Source: Catellatospora coxensis (lineage in GTDB: Bacteria; Actinomycetota; Actinomycetes; Mycobacteriales; Micromonosporaceae). Taken from it: a stretch of DNA of 64,000 nt. The translations under genes were made by a program, and so were the position numbers. Below are positions 32,769 through 41,103 of this stretch, in pieces (position 1 is the first letter of the stretch; the number at the start of each line of letters is the position of its first letter). The stretch spans positions 1 to 64,000 of the forward strand of contig NZ_BONI01000015.1 in assembly GCF_016862635.1 (NCBI RefSeq). The letters run 5' to 3'. The notes beneath the pieces are model-generated. The model had not been told where the DNA came from. It searched no databases and was given only the letters and a program-made list of their open reading frames with translations.

Positions 32769-34366
32769 CCTTCGCCCGCCTGAAGCTGCGGGTGCTGCGC
32801 AACGGCTTCCGCGGCCGCCCCGGCAAGATCGCGCTGTTCGTGATCGGCCTGCTCTGCGCGCTGGGCTACGGATCGATGGCGGCGCTGTTCTTCCTGGTCC
32901 CGTACCTGCCCGACGGGCCGGACTGGGCAGCGGTGATCCCCGCGTTCGGCGGGACCGCGCTGGTGCTCGGCTGGATCCTGATGCCGCTGGTCTGGTTCGG
33001 CGTCGACGAGACCCTGGAACCCGGCCGCTTCGCAATGCTGCCGCTGCCCCGGACCGTGCTGCTGCGCGGGCTGCTGATCGCGGCGCTGCTGGGGGTGCCC
33101 GCGTTCGGCACCCTGCTGGCGACCTCCGGCCTGGCCATCGGCGCGGGCATCGCCGGGGGCCCGCTGCCGGCCGTGGTCGCCGCCGTCGGCGTGCTGCTCG
33201 GGCTGCTGCTGTGTGTGGTGGTGAGCCGGGCCGTGACCAGCGGGTTCTCCCGTGCGCTGCGGTCGCGACGGACCCGCGACCTGGCCGCGGTGGTGCTCGC
33301 GGTGCTCGCCGCGTCGCTGGGACCGCTGCAGTTCCTGCTCACCTCGGGGGCGCAGCAGGTCGGCACGCAGCGCCTGGCCGCCCTCGCCGACGTGCTCGGC
33401 TGGACCCCGCTGGCGGCACCGTACGTGGTGGGCCTCGACGCGGTGCAGGGGCGCTGGGCGGCGGTCGCCGTGCGGCTGGCCGTCACCGTGGTGACGATCC
33501 TGCTGCTGGCGTGGTGGTGGTCGCGGTCGCTGGAGTCGGCGATGGTCGGCACGGCCGGGGGTGGCGAGGTCCGGGTGCGGGCGGCCACCGGCGCCCCGGT
33601 CGCCCGGTTCTTCGGGCGGGCCCGGCAGCCGCGCACCGCGTACGGCGCGATGGTGGTCCGTGAGCTGCGCTACTGGGTGCGCGACGTGCGGCGGCGGGCC
33701 AGCCTGATCACGTTCGCGGTGATCGGGGTGTTCCTGCCGGTGGTCATGAACCTCGGCCCGGGCGCCGGCGGCAACGCCGTCGCGCAGGGTGTGAACGGCG
33801 GCTCCATGGTGCTGGTCGGCGCGCTGGCCGGGCTCGGCATCGCGAACCAGTTCGGCTACGACGGCACGGCGTACGCGATGCACGTGGTGTCCGGGGTGCC
33901 GGGCCGGCTGGAGCTGCGGGCCAGGACGGTGGCGTACTCCTGGTACATCGTGCCGCTGCTGCTCGGCCTCGCCGTGCTCAACGCGGTGCTGCGCGGGGAC
34001 CTGCTGCTGCTCCCGGTCATGGTCGGCACCCTGTTCGCCGCGTACGGCACCGGGCTGGCCTGCGCGATGCACGTGTCGGTGTGGGCGGCGTACTCCCTGC
34101 CGGAGAACCAGAACCCGTTCGCGATCAACACGGGCACCGGCGTGGCGAAGAGTTTCCTGGCCATGGCGGCGTGGCTCGCGGGCATGGTGCTGGCGCTGCC
34201 GGTGCTGCTGCTGGTGCTGCTCGGCGGGTCGGTCGGGGCGGTGCTCGCGCTGCCGGTCGGGCTGGCGTACGCGGCCGGCGCGATCTGGCTCGGCCTGCTC
34301 ACCGCCGGTGACATCCTCGACCACCGGCAACCCGAGCTGCTGGCGGCGATCACCCCGCGAACATGA
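32759..34366 (+). CDS. ABC transporter permease, about 12-helix type
   Basis: 535 residues with about 12 membrane helices in two halves (about 25-230 and 310-525), joined by a cytoplasmic loop (SLESAMVGTAGGGEVRVRAATG). This is the large ABC-2-like permease type found as a two-gene exporter in actinobacteria. It has no extracytoplasmic binding protein, so export or membrane remodelling is likelier than import. It starts at ATG 32759 inside the ATPase gene. No self-resistance or biosynthetic genes are adjacent to reveal the cargo. Confidence 0.87.
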   Translation: MALTFARLKLRVLRNGFRGRPGKIALFVIGLLCALGYGSMAALFFLVPYLPDGPDWAAVIPAFGGTALVLGWILMPLVWFGVDETLEPGRFAMLPLPRTVLLRGLLIAALLGVPAFGTLLATSGLAIGAGIAGGPLPAVVAAVGVLLGLLLCVVVSRAVTSGFSRALRSRRTRDLAAVVLAVLAASLGPLQFLLTSGAQQVGTQRLAALADVLGWTPLAAPYVVGLDAVQGRWAAVAVRLAVTVVTILLLAWWWSRSLESAMVGTAGGGEVRVRAATGAPVARFFGRARQPRTAYGAMVVRELRYWVRDVRRRASLITFAVIGVFLPVVMNLGPGAGGNAVAQGVNGGSMVLVGALAGLGIANQFGYDGTAYAMHVVSGVPGRLELRARTVAYSWYIVPLLLGLAVLNAVLRGDLLLLPVMVGTLFAAYGTGLACAMHVSVWAAYSLPENQNPFAINTGTGVAKSFLAMAAWLAGMVLALPVLLLVLLGGSVGAVLALPVGLAYAAGAIWLGLLTAGDILDHRQPELLAAITPRT

Positions 34367-34454
34367 GGTGTTCACCTACGAATCGTCGGCTGGTGGCGCA
34401 GCTCACCGAATAATCGTTGGAGTTAGCAGGGCTCCATACGATGTAATAGTTGGT

Positions 34455-34598
34455 ATGAGCATCATGAAGAAGATGCGGACGCGGAGCCGCAGCGCCGAGC
34501 AGATCCACCTCGAGCGCACCCACGCCGAGCGCGCGCAGCGTCGCCGCGCCGCGGAACTCGGTGACCCCATGGCAGCCGTGTTCGTCCGCCTGCACTGA
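34455..34598 (+). CDS. small basic protein of unknown function (47 residues)
   Basis: MSIMKKMRTRSRSAEQIH... gives a 47-residue, strongly charged, probably helical peptide: the middle is rich in Arg, Glu and Ala (ERTHAERAQRRRAAELGD) and the end is hydrophobic (MAAVFVRLH). Its own strong terminator hairpin follows 24 bp after the stop, which supports it being a real gene. There is no clear ribosome-binding site before ATG 34455 or ATG 34464, so translation could be leaderless or start at the second. I do not recognise a family. Confidence 0.6.
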   Translation: MSIMKKMRTRSRSAEQIHLERTHAERAQRRRAAELGDPMAAVFVRLH

Positions 34599-34622
34599 AA
34601 CTTTTCTCCTCCTCCAAGAGCG

Positions 34623-34662
34623 TTGCGGCCCCTGTCGCGCCATCCGGCGACAGGGGCCGCAA
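34623..34662 (+). terminator. strong hairpin terminator, 16-bp stem
   Basis: Perfect 16-bp stem (34623-34638 with 34647-34662), 8-nt loop, placed after the 47-residue gene and 167 bp before the next gene. Confidence 0.88.
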
Positions 34663-34829
34663 TGTGTTCCCGGCCGTGACTGGCCAAGCGATGTGAACCC
34701 ACCTCCCGTATTCCGGTCGCGCGGGAGTACCGGTACGGTGGGCACGGCCGCCACCCCTCGGCTCATGACCCCTGCGTTGTTTCCGCGCGGCGTCTCCAGG
34801 GCTGGCGAGAGAGAAGGAGGCGTGCGCGT

Positions 34830-37112
34830 ATGACGTCCGAGGCACCGCAGCAGCCCGGCTGGCCGCCGGCTGACGCAGCCGAGCGCAAGAGCGGATTCGG
34901 CCTGTTCGAGGCGCCGCCGGCACCCGACGAGTTCCCGGTGTTCACCCCGTACGGCAGCGCGCCGGAGGAGTCGTTCCCGCCGGACTCGGTCGCCGACCAG
35001 GCCCCGCCCGCGTTCAGCGGCTTCCCGGCCGAGCCCGCGGCCGCCGCGCCGGCCGGCGACGGAGCGCCGTACGTGCCGGCCCCGGCCGTCGTGCCGATCC
35101 CCGGCGTACGCCACGAGATGTCGTCGTCGTTCGCGGCGCACGAGCCCTTCGTCACCTCGACGCCCCCCGCGGAACCCGACTGGTCGACGCCGCAGGCGCA
35201 GCCGGAGTGGGCCGCGGCGCAGGACTGGTCCACGCCCGCCGCCGAGCAGCCGTGGCAGGCCGAGCCCGCCCCCGCCGAGCAGCCCTGGCAGTCGGCCGCC
35301 GCCGCGCCCGCCGCTGAGCCGGCCTGGCCCGACTACTCCGACTTCAGCAAGCCGCAGGAGCAGCCGCCGGCCGCGCCCGCCTTCGAACCGGCCCCGGCCG
35401 AGCCCGCCACCGCGTCGGGCTCCTGGGCCGCGTTCGCCGCGGGCGAGTCGCCCAAGCCCAGCGCACCGGCCGGCCCGTGGACCCCGCCGCCCGCAGTCGC
35501 CGCGCTGATGGACCCCGAGCCGGAGGCCCCGGCGGCACCGGCCTACGAGCCGCCGCCCGCGTACGAGCCGGCCCCGCCGCCGTACGAGCCCGCGCCGTAC
35601 ACGCCGACCTCGTCGTACGAGCCCGCGCCGTCGCCGTCGTACGAACCGGCTTCGTCCTACGAGCCGTCGCCGTCGTACGAGCCGTCGCCGTCGCACGAGT
35701 CCGCCTCGTCTTACGAGCCCGCGCCGTCGCCGTCGTACGAGCCTGCCTCGTCCTACGAGCCCGCGCCGTCGCCGTCGTACGAGCCTGCCTCGTCCTACGA
35801 GCCCGCGCCGTCGCCGTCGTACGAACCGGCTTCGTCCTACGAACCCGCGCCGTCGTACGAACCCGCGTCGTCCTACGAGCCCGCACCGTCGTACGAGCCC
35901 GCACCGGCGGCTCCCGCGTACGAGCCCGTCGCGGCCGCTGCCCCGGTGAGCCCGCCGCCGAGCGCCGGTCCGGTCAGCTCGCCGCCCGCGCCGACGACGC
36001 CGGTCAGCACGCCGCCCGCCATCCCGGTCACGCCGCCGCCGTCGGTCGCGCGCGCCTCGGCCGGGGTCGCCTCGGTCTCGGTGCCGACCGCGAGCCGGGT
36101 GAGCCCCGCCGAGGACGTTTCCGCCGCGATGCCCAAGCCCCAGGGCCGGGTGTACGGCTCTGCCGCCGTGTCCGCGCCCGCCGAGGAGGCTCCGGCCGCC
36201 GCGCCGGTGTCACCGCCTCCCCCGCCGCCGGCGCAGCCCGCAGCCGGACCCGCGCGGGCCACCGCCAGGGTGACCGTGCCCAGTGCCCAGCCCGTTCCGG
36301 CCGAGCAGCAGGCCGCCCCGCCGATCGCCCGCTCGTCCACGGTGTACGGTGCGCCGGCCCGCCCGGCCGAGCAGCCCGCTCCGCCCGCTCCCGAGCAGGC
36401 CGCGCCGCAGGGTGGCGCTTCCCCGCTGGCCCAGCGCCAGCCCCGCCAGCACGCGTTCGGTGACCTGCTCCAGCCCGCCGGAGCTCCTCCGGCGGCCGCT
36501 GCGGCGCCCCCGGCCGCCCCGCCTGCTCCGGCCGGCCCGCCGCCCTCGGTGTACGGCAACCCGCCCTCGACCCCGCCCGGCCCGCCGCAGCGTGCCCCGA
36601 TGCAGCCGCCGGCCCGGCCGGCCGGTCCCCCGCCCGGTGCGGGCATCGTGCCCGGGCAGCGCCCGCCGATGGACTCGCCGCCGCCGCTGGCGCAGGACCA
36701 GTCGAAGTTCGACAAGTTCAAGCCCGAGGAGACCGGCACCGGCGCCCTGGAGATCAAGCCGGTCCGCACCGGCCGCGTGATCGTCATGGTGGTGGTCGGC
36801 TGCGCACTGCTGCTGGCGCTCGCCTTCGGTGTCCTGATCGGCGCGCAGAAGCTGCTCGGCGGCGAGGACCCGGCTCCGGCGTTCGGGGTCGGCGACTGCC
36901 TCAAGCAGTCGGGCGACGTGGCCGTCGCGGCCGCGTGCACGGAGCCGCAGACGTACAAGGTCGTCTCGGTCGCCGGCAGCAAGGACGAGTGCGACAAGAC
37001 GCAGCCGCACGTCACCGTCGACAGCAAGGTGCTGTGCCTGGCGCCGAACTCCGCCGAGGGCGGCCAGCCGTCCACGGCTCCGTCGGAGCCCGCGGCCACG
37101 CCGACCCCGTGA
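34830..37112 (+). CDS. proline-rich membrane-anchored protein, LppU/SCO3897-like C-terminus
   Basis: 760 residues. The first 640 are a disordered Pro/Ala/Glu-rich arm, including a repetitive Ser-Tyr-Glu-Pro-Ala tract (about 239-366) and several PPPP runs. A single membrane helix follows (about 648-670, VIVMVVVGCALLLALAFGVLIG), then a C-terminal extracytoplasmic domain of about 80 residues with four cysteines (GDCLKQSGD...AACTEPQTYKVV...DECDK...VLCLAPN), as in LppU/SCO3897-type proteins. The N-terminus is cytoplasmic, so the arm is an intracellular scaffold and the Cys domain faces out. GGAGG nine bases before ATG 34830 sets the start. Function unknown. Confidence 0.8.
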   Translation: MTSEAPQQPGWPPADAAERKSGFGLFEAPPAPDEFPVFTPYGSAPEESFPPDSVADQAPPAFSGFPAEPAAAAPAGDGAPYVPAPAVVPIPGVRHEMSSSFAAHEPFVTSTPPAEPDWSTPQAQPEWAAAQDWSTPAAEQPWQAEPAPAEQPWQSAAAAPAAEPAWPDYSDFSKPQEQPPAAPAFEPAPAEPATASGSWAAFAAGESPKPSAPAGPWTPPPAVAALMDPEPEAPAAPAYEPPPAYEPAPPPYEPAPYTPTSSYEPAPSPSYEPASSYEPSPSYEPSPSHESASSYEPAPSPSYEPASSYEPAPSPSYEPASSYEPAPSPSYEPASSYEPAPSYEPASSYEPAPSYEPAPAAPAYEPVAAAAPVSPPPSAGPVSSPPAPTTPVSTPPAIPVTPPPSVARASAGVASVSVPTASRVSPAEDVSAAMPKPQGRVYGSAAVSAPAEEAPAAAPVSPPPPPPAQPAAGPARATARVTVPSAQPVPAEQQAAPPIARSSTVYGAPARPAEQPAPPAPEQAAPQGGASPLAQRQPRQHAFGDLLQPAGAPPAAAAAPPAAPPAPAGPPPSVYGNPPSTPPGPPQRAPMQPPARPAGPPPGAGIVPGQRPPMDSPPPLAQDQSKFDKFKPEETGTGALEIKPVRTGRVIVMVVVGCALLLALAFGVLIGAQKLLGGEDPAPAFGVGDCLKQSGDVAVAAACTEPQTYKVVSVAGSKDECDKTQPHVTVDSKVLCLAPNSAEGGQPSTAPSEPAATPTP
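35706..35831 (+). repeat. three tandem 42-bp coding repeats (Ser-Tyr-Glu-Pro-Ala units)
   Basis: Units 35706-35747, 35748-35789 and 35790-35831 are nearly identical at DNA level; each encodes SSYEPAPSPSYEPA. Related degenerate units extend the tract from about 35544 to 35925. DNA identity higher than needed for the protein suggests recent expansion by slippage or unequal recombination, so copy number may vary between strains. Confidence 0.9.
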
Positions 37113-37136
37113 CGACGGCGTACCCGTAACGAGCGA

Positions 37137-37166
37137 AAGGCCCTGTGGCACTGACCACAGGGCCTT
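37137..37166 (+). terminator. intrinsic terminator, 12-bp stem
   Basis: AAGGCCCTGTGG pairs perfectly with CCACAGGGCCTT (37155-37166) around CACTGA, followed by CTATTTCG. It ends the proline-rich protein gene and lies 45 bp before the MFS gene. Confidence 0.88.
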
Positions 37167-37211
37167 CTATTTCGTTCGCCCGGCGTCACACCCGCACAGC
37201 ACACTGGCCGC

Positions 37212-38495
37212 ATGTTGCGCGACGCCCTGCCCGCGAGGCCCGAAGCACGCCGGATGCTCGTCGGCACCCTCTTCTCCGCGCTGGGCCGAGGGCTGACGCT
37301 GCCGTTCCTGTTCATCTACCTGACCGAGGTGCGGCACCTCTCCGGCACCACGGTCGGCCTGCTCATCGGCTGGTTCGGCCTGCTCACCCTCGCGGTCGCG
37401 CCGCTGTCGGGCTCGCTGATCGACCGGTTCGGCGCGCGCCGGGTGGTCATGCCCGCGCTGCTCATCGAGGCGGTCGGCGTCGGCTCGCTGGCCCTGGTCG
37501 GCACCACCTGGCAGGCGGCGGTGGCGCTGACGCTGAGCGGCCTGGGCGCGTCGACGATCTGGGCCGGCATGAACACGGTCTTCACCTCGATCACCGGCGA
37601 GCAGGAGCGGCAGCGGGTCTTCGGCCTCCAGTTCGCCCTGCTCAACCTGGGCATCGGCATCGGCTCGGCGACCGCGGGCAGCATCGTGGACACCGCCCGG
37701 CCGGGCACCTTCCAGCTGATCTACGTGCTCGACATGTTCTGCTACGCGGGGCCGTTCCTGATCCTGCTGTCCATGCCGAAGGTGGGCCGGCGGCTGGTCG
37801 AGACGCCGACCGTGACCGAGAGCGGCCGCAAGCGGGGATACGCCGAGGTGCTGCGGCACAAGCCCTTCCGCCGCCTGATGATCTTCAGTGTGCTGCTGAC
37901 CGTGTCCGGCTACGCCCAGCTGGAGGTCGGCTTCACCGGCTTCGCGACCAAGATCGCGGGGGTCACCCCGCAGATCATCGGGTACTCGTTCACCGCCAAC
38001 ACGGTCGTCATCGTGCTGGCGCAGCTGCTGGTCATCAAGAAGCTGCAGGGCCGCAGCCGCAGCCGGGCGCTGGCCGCGGTCGGCGGCGTGTTCGGCACGG
38101 CGTGGCTGGTGCTCGGCCTGGCCGGCTACATCGACGGCAGCAACGTGGTCCTCAGCGCCGCGATCGTGATCCTGTTCGGCGCGATCTTCGCGGTCGGCGA
38201 GACGATGCTCTCCCCGGTGAGCCCCGCCCTGGTCAACGTGCTCGCCACGGACGAGCTGCGCGGCCGCTACAACGCGCTCTCCTCGATGGTGTGGGGCATG
38301 TCCGCGATCGTCGCCCCGGTCAGCGCCGGGCCGCTGCTCGGTGCAGGGCTCGGCGGCGTGTGGATCGTCCTGGTCGCCGCGGGCACGATCGCCGCGTCGC
38401 TGGTGGCCCTGTCGCTGCACAAGCTGATCACGCCGGAGCAGGACGGCCGGACCGCCACCACCGCGCCGGGCGTGCTGGAGCCCGCTCCGGCCTGA
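37212..38495 (+). CDS. major facilitator superfamily transporter
   Basis: 427 residues with 12 predicted helices. The loop 2-3 motif is present as GLLTLAVAPLSGSLIDRFGARRVV (family motif A: G-x3-D-R-x-G-x-R-R), and the central loop (about 195-225) is cytoplasmic. It resembles drug/metabolite efflux permeases (YajR/MdtH-like). No substrate-specific motif is visible, and no regulator or biosynthesis genes are adjacent. ATG 37212 begins MLRDALPARPEARRMLVG just before helix 1. It is followed by the NHLRC2-like gene after 71 bp. Confidence 0.88.
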   Translation: MLRDALPARPEARRMLVGTLFSALGRGLTLPFLFIYLTEVRHLSGTTVGLLIGWFGLLTLAVAPLSGSLIDRFGARRVVMPALLIEAVGVGSLALVGTTWQAAVALTLSGLGASTIWAGMNTVFTSITGEQERQRVFGLQFALLNLGIGIGSATAGSIVDTARPGTFQLIYVLDMFCYAGPFLILLSMPKVGRRLVETPTVTESGRKRGYAEVLRHKPFRRLMIFSVLLTVSGYAQLEVGFTGFATKIAGVTPQIIGYSFTANTVVIVLAQLLVIKKLQGRSRSRALAAVGGVFGTAWLVLGLAGYIDGSNVVLSAAIVILFGAIFAVGETMLSPVSPALVNVLATDELRGRYNALSSMVWGMSAIVAPVSAGPLLGAGLGGVWIVLVAAGTIAASLVALSLHKLITPEQDGRTATTAPGVLEPAPA

Positions 38496-38566
38496 CCGCG
38501 CGGCGGTAGGGCACGTCACCACCCCGCCCCTGCGTCGGCCGCCCCATGATCGGGCAGAATGGCGGT

Positions 38567-40372
38567 ATGCGGGTACGGGCGCCGGAGCTGCGCGGACGAG
38601 GCTGGTTGAACACCGGCGGCAAGGACCTCAAGCTGGCCGACCTGCGCGGCCGCATCGTGATCCTGGACTTCTGGACCTTCTGCTGCATCAACTGCCTGCA
38701 CGTGCTCGACGAGCTGCGCCCGCTCGAGGAGAAGTACGCCGACGTGCTGGTGATCATCGGGGTGCACTCGCCGAAGTTCGAGCACGAGCGGGACGCGGAC
38801 GCGCTGGCCGCCGCGGTGGAGCGGTACGGCGTGGACCACCCGGTGCTCGACGACCCGGACATGGACATGTGGCAGCAGTACGCCGCCAAGGCCTGGCCGA
38901 CGCTCTCGGTGATCGACCCCGAGGGTTACGTGGTGGCGAACATGGCCGGCGAGGGCCACGCCGAAGGGCTGCGCCGCCTGCTGGACGAGCTGATCGCCGT
39001 ACACGAGGCGAAGGGCACGCTGCACCGCGGCGACGGCCCGTTCGTGCCCCCGCCGCCCAGCGACACCCTGCTGCGCTTCCCGGGCAAGGCGCTGCCGCTG
39101 CCCGACGGCACCGTGCTCGTCTCCGACTCGGCCCGGCACAGCCTCGCCGTCCTCGACCAGGACCTGTCGGCGGTGCTGCGCCGCGTCGGCACGGGCGGGC
39201 GCGGGCGTGCCGACGGCGGCCCGGCCGAGGCGAGCTTCTCCGAGCCGCAGGGCCTGTGCCTGCTGCCCGCCGACATCGCGGCGCGCGTCGGCTACGACGT
39301 CGTCGTCGCGGACACGGTGAACCACCTGCTGCGTGGCGTACGCCTGAGCGACCTGGCCGTGACGACCGTGGCCGGCACCGGTCGGCAGTGGCGCTCCAGC
39401 CTGGACGACCACGCCCACGACGCCCGGTCCATGGACCTGTCGTCGCCGTGGGACGTCGCCTGGTACGACGGCAAGGTGATCGTCGCCATGGCGGGCACGC
39501 ACACGCTGTGGTGGTTCGACCCGGTGAAGCGGACCGTCGGCCTGTACGCGGGCACCACCGTCGAGGCGCTGCGCGACGGCGCGCTGGACCAGGTGTGGAT
39601 GGCCCAGCCGTCCGGCCTGTCCACCTCGCCCGACGGCCGCAGGCTGTGGCTGGCCGACTCGGAGACCAGCGCGCTGCGCTGGATCGAGGACGGGCAGCTG
39701 CACACCGCCGTCGGGCAGGGCCTGTTCGACTTCGGGCACGTGGACGGACCGGCCGACCAGGCACTGCTGCAGCACCCGCTCGGCGTGTGCGCGCTGCCCG
39801 ACGGCTCGGTGCTGATCGCGGACACGTACAACGGCGCGGTCCGGCGCTGGCAGGACGGCACGGTGTCCACCGTCGACAGCGGCCTGGCCGAGCCCAGCGA
39901 CGTCGTGCTCGACGCGGCCGGCAACGTGATCGTGGTCGAGTCGGCCGCGCACCGGCTGGTCCGGCTCGCCCCCGCGGCGGCCGGCGTGGTCGACGGCGGG
40001 CGGCACAAGGTCGAGCGGCCGCCGTCGCCGCTGGCCCCGGGCACGGTCACGCTGGACGTCATCTTCACCCCCGCGCCGGGCCAGAAGCTGGACCGCAGCT
40101 TCGGCGACCCGACCAGGCTGGAGGTGTCCGCCTCCCCCGCCGAGCTGCTGCTGGAGGGCGCCGGGGTGACCACCGACCTGTCCCGCAAGCTGGTCCTCAA
40201 CCCGGCCGTGCCGCAGGGCGTGCTCCAGGTCGTGGCCCAGGCCGCGACCTGCGACGCCGACGCCGAGTTCCCGGCCTGCCACCTCACCCGCCAGGACTGG
40301 GGCGTCCCCGTCGTCATCACCCCCGACGCCCCCGACCGCCTCCCCCTGATCCTCCGCGGCCTCGACGCCTAG
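38567..40372 (+). CDS. NHLRC2-like protein: thioredoxin-like domain plus NHL beta-propeller
   Basis: 601 residues, soluble. Residues 1-150 form an AhpC/TSA-Trx-like domain with a CxxC pair (FWTFCCINCLHVL, C40 and C43). Residues about 165-470 contain NHL repeats (GTVLVSDSARHSLAVL, DVVVADTVNHLLRGV, RLWLADSETSALRW, SVLIADTYNGAVRRW). A C-terminal beta domain follows. The arrangement is that of human NHLRC2 and its widespread bacterial homologues, whose activity is not settled; redox or scaffold roles are proposed. I chose ATG 38567; ATG 38546 adds seven residues. Its TAG stop shares CTAG with the convergent pxpA stop. Confidence 0.88.
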   Translation: MRVRAPELRGRGWLNTGGKDLKLADLRGRIVILDFWTFCCINCLHVLDELRPLEEKYADVLVIIGVHSPKFEHERDADALAAAVERYGVDHPVLDDPDMDMWQQYAAKAWPTLSVIDPEGYVVANMAGEGHAEGLRRLLDELIAVHEAKGTLHRGDGPFVPPPPSDTLLRFPGKALPLPDGTVLVSDSARHSLAVLDQDLSAVLRRVGTGGRGRADGGPAEASFSEPQGLCLLPADIAARVGYDVVVADTVNHLLRGVRLSDLAVTTVAGTGRQWRSSLDDHAHDARSMDLSSPWDVAWYDGKVIVAMAGTHTLWWFDPVKRTVGLYAGTTVEALRDGALDQVWMAQPSGLSTSPDGRRLWLADSETSALRWIEDGQLHTAVGQGLFDFGHVDGPADQALLQHPLGVCALPDGSVLIADTYNGAVRRWQDGTVSTVDSGLAEPSDVVLDAAGNVIVVESAAHRLVRLAPAAAGVVDGGRHKVERPPSPLAPGTVTLDVIFTPAPGQKLDRSFGDPTRLEVSASPAELLLEGAGVTTDLSRKLVLNPAVPQGVLQVVAQAATCDADAEFPACHLTRQDWGVPVVITPDAPDRLPLILRGLDA

Positions 40373-41103
40373 GGCAGGAAGGGCCGGAGGCGCACGTCTG
40401 CGTATTGGAGGGCCTCGCGGACGGCGCGGGCCAGGGCGACCGCGCCGGGGGTGTCGCCGTGCAGGCAGATGGAGTCGACGGCGTGCGGGAGCACGGTGCC
40501 GTCGAGGGCGATGACCCGCTGGTCGACCGCCATCAGCAGGGCGCGGGCCACCACCTCCTCCTGGTCGGTGATGACCGCGCCGGGCTTGCTGCGCGGGAGC
40601 AGGGTGCCGTCGGCCCGGTAGGCGCGGTCGGCGAAGCCCTCCGCGTACACCGGCACGACCGCGTCCCCGGCCGCGGTGGCCAGCGGCGAGCCGGGCGCGC
40701 ACAGCACCGGCAGGCCGGTCGCCTGCGCGGCCTCGACGATCGCGTCGATGTGCGCGGTCGCGTGGTAGAGCGCGCCGTGGGGTTTGAGGTAACGCACCCG
40801 GGCGCCCTCGGCCGCGGCCAGCGCCTGCAGCGCCCCGACCTGGTAGATGATCTCGTCGCGGAGCTGGTCGAGGTCGTACTCGATGAATCTGCGGCCGAAG
40901 CCGGCCAGGTCGCGGTAGCCGACCTGCGCGCCCACCGCGACGCCCTGCCGGGCGGCCAGCTGGCAGGTGCGGCGCATGGTCGCCGCGTCCCCGGCGTGGA
41001 AGCCGCAGGCGACGTTGGCACTGGTCACCAGGTCGAGCAGGGCCTCGTCGTCACCGAGTTCCCAGCGGCCGAAACCCTCACCGAGATCAGCGTTGAGATC
41101 CAT
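40369..41103 (-). CDS. pxpA: 5-oxoprolinase subunit A (LamB/YcsF family)
   Basis: 244 residues. MDLNADLGEGFGRWELGDDE and VTSANVACGFHAGD are the family signatures; YLKPHGALYH and ICLHGDTPGAVALA complete the active-site set. PxpA with PxpB and PxpC forms the ATP-dependent bacterial 5-oxoprolinase, which opens pyroglutamate to glutamate. It is last in the pxpB-pxpC-pxpA operon and overlaps pxpC by 17 bp, so translation is coupled. The stop overlaps the convergent neighbour by 4 bp (CTAG) with no room for a terminator. Confidence 0.95.
   Translation of the reverse strand: MDLNADLGEGFGRWELGDDEALLDLVTSANVACGFHAGDAATMRRTCQLAARQGVAVGAQVGYRDLAGFGRRFIEYDLDQLRDEIIYQVGALQALAAAEGARVRYLKPHGALYHATAHIDAIVEAAQATGLPVLCAPGSPLATAAGDAVVPVYAEGFADRAYRADGTLLPRSKPGAVITDQEEVVARALLMAVDQRVIALDGTVLPHAVDSICLHGDTPGAVALARAVREALQYADVRLRPFLP

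Noticed and set aside
32558-34375. 605-codon minus-strand open frame opposite the ABC permease
   Set aside because: Gln/His/Arg-rich shadow frame; the permease on the plus strand is well supported by hydrophobic helices and coupling to the ATPase.
34417-34442. TTGGAG ... TACGAT promoter for the 47-residue gene
   Set aside because: The spacer is only 14 bp, too short for a vegetative promoter.
38516-40702. 728-codon minus-strand open frame opposite the NHLRC2-like gene
   Set aside because: Shadow of the real gene: low complexity, no motif, and the plus strand has clear thioredoxin and NHL motifs.
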